From NCBI GenBank assembly GCA_910577335.1, contig CAJTMJ010000036.1, positions 1 through 32,582 of the forward strand: a stretch of DNA of 32,582 nucleotides. The letters run 5' to 3'. Both the position numbers and the translations under genes were made by a program. This document shows, in pieces, positions 32,565 to 32,582 of this stretch. Each line of letters starts with the position of its first letter. Position 1 is the stretch's first letter. The notes beneath the pieces are model-generated. The model saw nothing but the letters and a program-made list of their open reading frames with translations, did no database searches and was not told where the DNA came from. The DNA comes from an uncultured Duncaniella sp. GTDB lineage: Bacteria > Bacteroidota > Bacteroidia > Bacteroidales > Muribaculaceae.

Positions 32565-32582
32565 GTGGCATTGATGTTTTGA

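Noticed and set aside
1..32582. CRISPR arrays, prophage genes and restriction or other defence systems
   Set aside because: No regularly spaced direct repeats, cas-like proteins, phage structural genes or restriction-type enzymes were found anywhere in the window.

Overview
The window looks like a chromosomal segment of a Bacteroidales gut bacterium, most likely Muribaculaceae-like. Four things suggest this. Promoters match the Bacteroidota form (TTTG or TTG near -33, TAnnTTTG near -7), and TAACTTTG recurs. Starts lack clear Shine-Dalgarno sequences. Lipoprotein genes of Bacteroidales-specific families are present. Gene orders are typical of the order, such as DUF6242-like / DUF6089-like / isoprenyl transferase / BamA / OmpH / OmpH. 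The family assignment is an inference from gene content; no rRNA or tRNA was found to confirm it.

Layout. (1) 136-4800, minus strand: metY, then the translation operon thrS-infC-rpmI-rplT, each unit closed by its own hairpin terminator. (2) 4961-7883, minus strand: three genes matching the L-galactose catabolic route known from Bacteroides vulgatus (L-galactose dehydrogenase, lactonase, L-galactonate dehydrogenase), which yields D-tagaturonate. (3) 8063-10264: dnaG, diverging from that operon. (4) 10265-10851: a 587-base gap holding a convincing minus-strand non-coding RNA locus (canonical promoter, folded core, strong intrinsic terminator) and several palindromes. (5) 10852-17766: envelope-assembly operon with a DUF6242-like lipoprotein, a DUF6089-like barrel protein, isoprenyl transferase, BamA and two Skp/OmpH chaperones. 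(6) 17910-21082: an LptF-like permease with a long C-terminal extension, then ribBA. (7) 21187-22802, minus strand: zinc-type ABC importer ATPase and binding lipoprotein, without a permease. (8) 23074-29131: glyS with a hairpin leader, lemA, an FKBP lipoprotein, tgt (zinc-site cysteines absent), LptG, and a membrane-anchored helix-turn-helix protein. (9) 29299-31389: TonB-dependent-receptor-like barrel. (10) 31390-32582: an AT-rich, probably acquired segment with a MITE-like 96-bp inverted-repeat element, an orphan secreted protein, a possible gene remnant and a hairpin that could be an IS end or terminator.

Functionally the window is mostly housekeeping: translation, replication priming, outer-membrane protein and LPS export, riboflavin, queuosine and zinc uptake. 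The least explained parts are the RNA locus at 10270-10577, the membrane-bound regulator at 28085-29131 beside the barrel gene, and the right-hand AT-rich segment.
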